Below, in pieces: positions 36,108 to 37,072 of a stretch of 37,072 bases of DNA. The position numbers and the translations under genes are program-made. The stretch's first letter is position 1; each line of letters opens with the position of its first letter. Source of the stretch: Heyndrickxia coagulans DSM 1 = ATCC 7050 (lineage in GTDB: Bacteria > Bacillota > Bacilli > Bacillales > Bacillaceae_C); assembly GCF_000290615.1 (NCBI RefSeq), contig NZ_ALAS01000231.1:1-37072 (forward strand). The letters are read 5' to 3'. The notes beneath the pieces are model-generated. The model had not been told where the DNA came from and did no database searches. It was given only the letters and a program-made list of their open reading frames with translations.

Positions 36108-36924
36108 AAAGCGGAAGAAAAGACAAGAAGAAGAGGGAAACAGCGAGGCATGGCTCCTGCCTTATTCCGACCTTTTAACATTGCTCCTTGCCCTGTTTAT
36201 CGTCCTGTTCGCAATGAGTTCCATCGACGCCCAGAAATTCCAAAAATTTTCTAAAGTCTTAAACGGCGTGTTTGTCGGCGGGACGAGCTTTTTCGATTAT
36301 ACGAAGCAGACATCCGGGGATGATAACGGCACATCCGACACAGAAAAATTTCTCGAGCAAAAGAAAAATGATGCACAAAAAAACGGGGACAGCACAACGA
36401 ATGGTTCAAAAAGCAACAGCACAACAGATACATCAAATGGGCAAGGGGATGCCCAATTAAAAGAAACCCAGCAAAGAATCAACACGTACATAGCGCACAA
36501 TAAATTGGAAGGAAAGTTTAAAACGTCTTTGACAGGCGAAGGGCTTTTGATTACGATCCGCGACAATGTCCTGTTTGATTCGGGAAAAGCGGAGGTCCGG
36601 AAAGAAGATATCAAAACTGCCAAAGCCCTTTCCAATTTGCTCGTGATGGACCCGCCAAGAAACATTATCGTCAGCGGCCATACGGACAATGTGCCGATCC
36701 ATAACTCTGTTTTCCAATCAAACTGGGACTTAAGCGTGATGCGCGCAACCAATTTTCTAAAGATCATTTTAGAAAATAAAAATTTAAATCCCAAATATTT
36801 TTCGGCAAAAGGATATGGGGAATACCATCCGATTGCATCGAATGATACGCAAGGCGGCCGGGCAAAAAACCGGCGGGTGGAAGTGCTCATTCTCCCGAAA
36901 AATGAGAAAGGAAACGGCCGGTAA
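36100..36924 (+). CDS. motB: Flagellar stator protein MotB
   Basis: The 274-residue protein anchors the stator to peptidoglycan. A single membrane helix near residues 25-43 carries the essential proton-binding D24 (LPYSDLLTLLLALFIVLF). A low-complexity S/T/N/G linker follows (about 75-118). The OmpA-like peptidoglycan-binding domain covers about 145-270, with VSGHTDNVPI, NWDLSVMRA and GRAKNRRVEVLI. The linker is long, consistent with a plug and spacer region. It is translationally coupled to motA by overlapping ATGA-type junction sequence. The right-hand terminal repeat starts 58 bases after its stop. Confidence 0.95.
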   Translation: MSKKRKKRQEEEGNSEAWLLPYSDLLTLLLALFIVLFAMSSIDAQKFQKFSKVLNGVFVGGTSFFDYTKQTSGDDNGTSDTEKFLEQKKNDAQKNGDSTTNGSKSNSTTDTSNGQGDAQLKETQQRINTYIAHNKLEGKFKTSLTGEGLLITIRDNVLFDSGKAEVRKEDIKTAKALSNLLVMDPPRNIIVSGHTDNVPIHNSVFQSNWDLSVMRATNFLKIILENKNLNPKYFSAKGYGEYHPIASNDTQGGRAKNRRVEVLILPKNEKGNGR

Positions 36925-36982
36925 AACCGGAAAAAAAGCGTCCCGGATCCGTATTTTCCAATCGTTCGATGATCCCGTGAAG

Positions 36983-37057
36983 CGTATGTGTAAAATTTTA
37001 CTCGAAGGGGCAAATGAGTGGAAAAAAATGGGAAGACACTCTATCATCTAAATGTAC
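36983..37057. repeat. Right copy of the 75-bp inverted repeat
   Basis: This is the inverted partner of 14-87: 71 of 75 positions agree. The plus strand starts CGTATGTGTAAAATTTTACT and ends near CATCTAAATGTAC. Translation of one frame (VKFYSKGQMSGKKWEDTL) is partly shared with the left copy but broken there by a one-base indel, so it may be the remains of a coding end of a mobile element. Confidence 0.8.
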
Positions 37058-37072
37058 ACCTTGAATGAACAT

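Noticed and set aside
36815-37051. Plus-strand frame ending in the right terminal repeat
   Set aside because: It lies in another frame within motB and then in the repeat; composition is basic and random-like.

Overview
The window reads as chromosomal DNA of a spore-forming Bacillaceae bacterium. The closest fit I can argue from memory of gene families is the Heyndrickxia (Bacillus/Weizmannia) coagulans group. Genes with clear Bacillus counterparts are yteA, mreBH, yuaF-floT, motAB, ypuA, ytiB, ykhA and yrrT-mccAB. Strong Shine-Dalgarno sites, frequent TTG/GTG starts, a sigma-W type promoter and a c-di-AMP (ydaO/yuaA) riboswitch agree with this. The species is an inference; the gene calls rest on the sequence.

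Region 1 (1-9917) is the 3' part of a type I-C CRISPR-Cas locus: cas8c (5'-truncated), cas7, cas4, cas1 and cas2, then a leader and a very long array of 80 full repeats plus one decayed terminal repeat, giving 80 spacers. cas3 and cas5 are not in the window. The cas8c coding sequence begins only at about position 88, directly against a 75-bp sequence that reappears in inverted orientation at the other end of the window (about 95% identical). An internal Shine-Dalgarno and in-frame TTG inside cas8c would give the separate small subunit Cas11c. The array holds a tandemly duplicated spacer, a pair of near-identical spacers that look independently acquired, and two overlapping spacers whose joined sequence exposes a TTC motif.

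Region 2 (9918-12688) is mostly non-coding: an XRE regulator with a palindromic divergent promoter, a candidate three-way-junction RNA, an orphan cre site, strong hairpins, a histidine-phosphatase gene, and the c-di-AMP riboswitch ahead of a glutamate/aspartate symporter gene.

Region 3 (12689-21640) holds the symporter, a one-domain secreted metallophosphatase, an RpiR regulator, a YpuA-like secreted protein, a three-gene envelope operon (DUF6230, DUF6114 and a secreted K/T/D/N-rich-tailed protein) with a candidate cre site, a divergent GAF-LuxR regulator, and tRNA-Arg(CCU) with a consensus promoter.

Region 4 (21640-37072) is housekeeping and envelope: an amidase split from its LysM domain at an A11 run, a duplicated 58-bp element, carbonic anhydrase, the methionine-to-cysteine operon yrrT-luxS-mccA-mccB, a sigma-W yuaF-floT pair, mreBH, an acyl-CoA thioesterase, yteA, an MFS transporter, DUF488 and DUF1992 proteins, and the proton-type flagellar stator genes motA-motB. 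The window then ends in the inverted copy of the 75-bp repeat.
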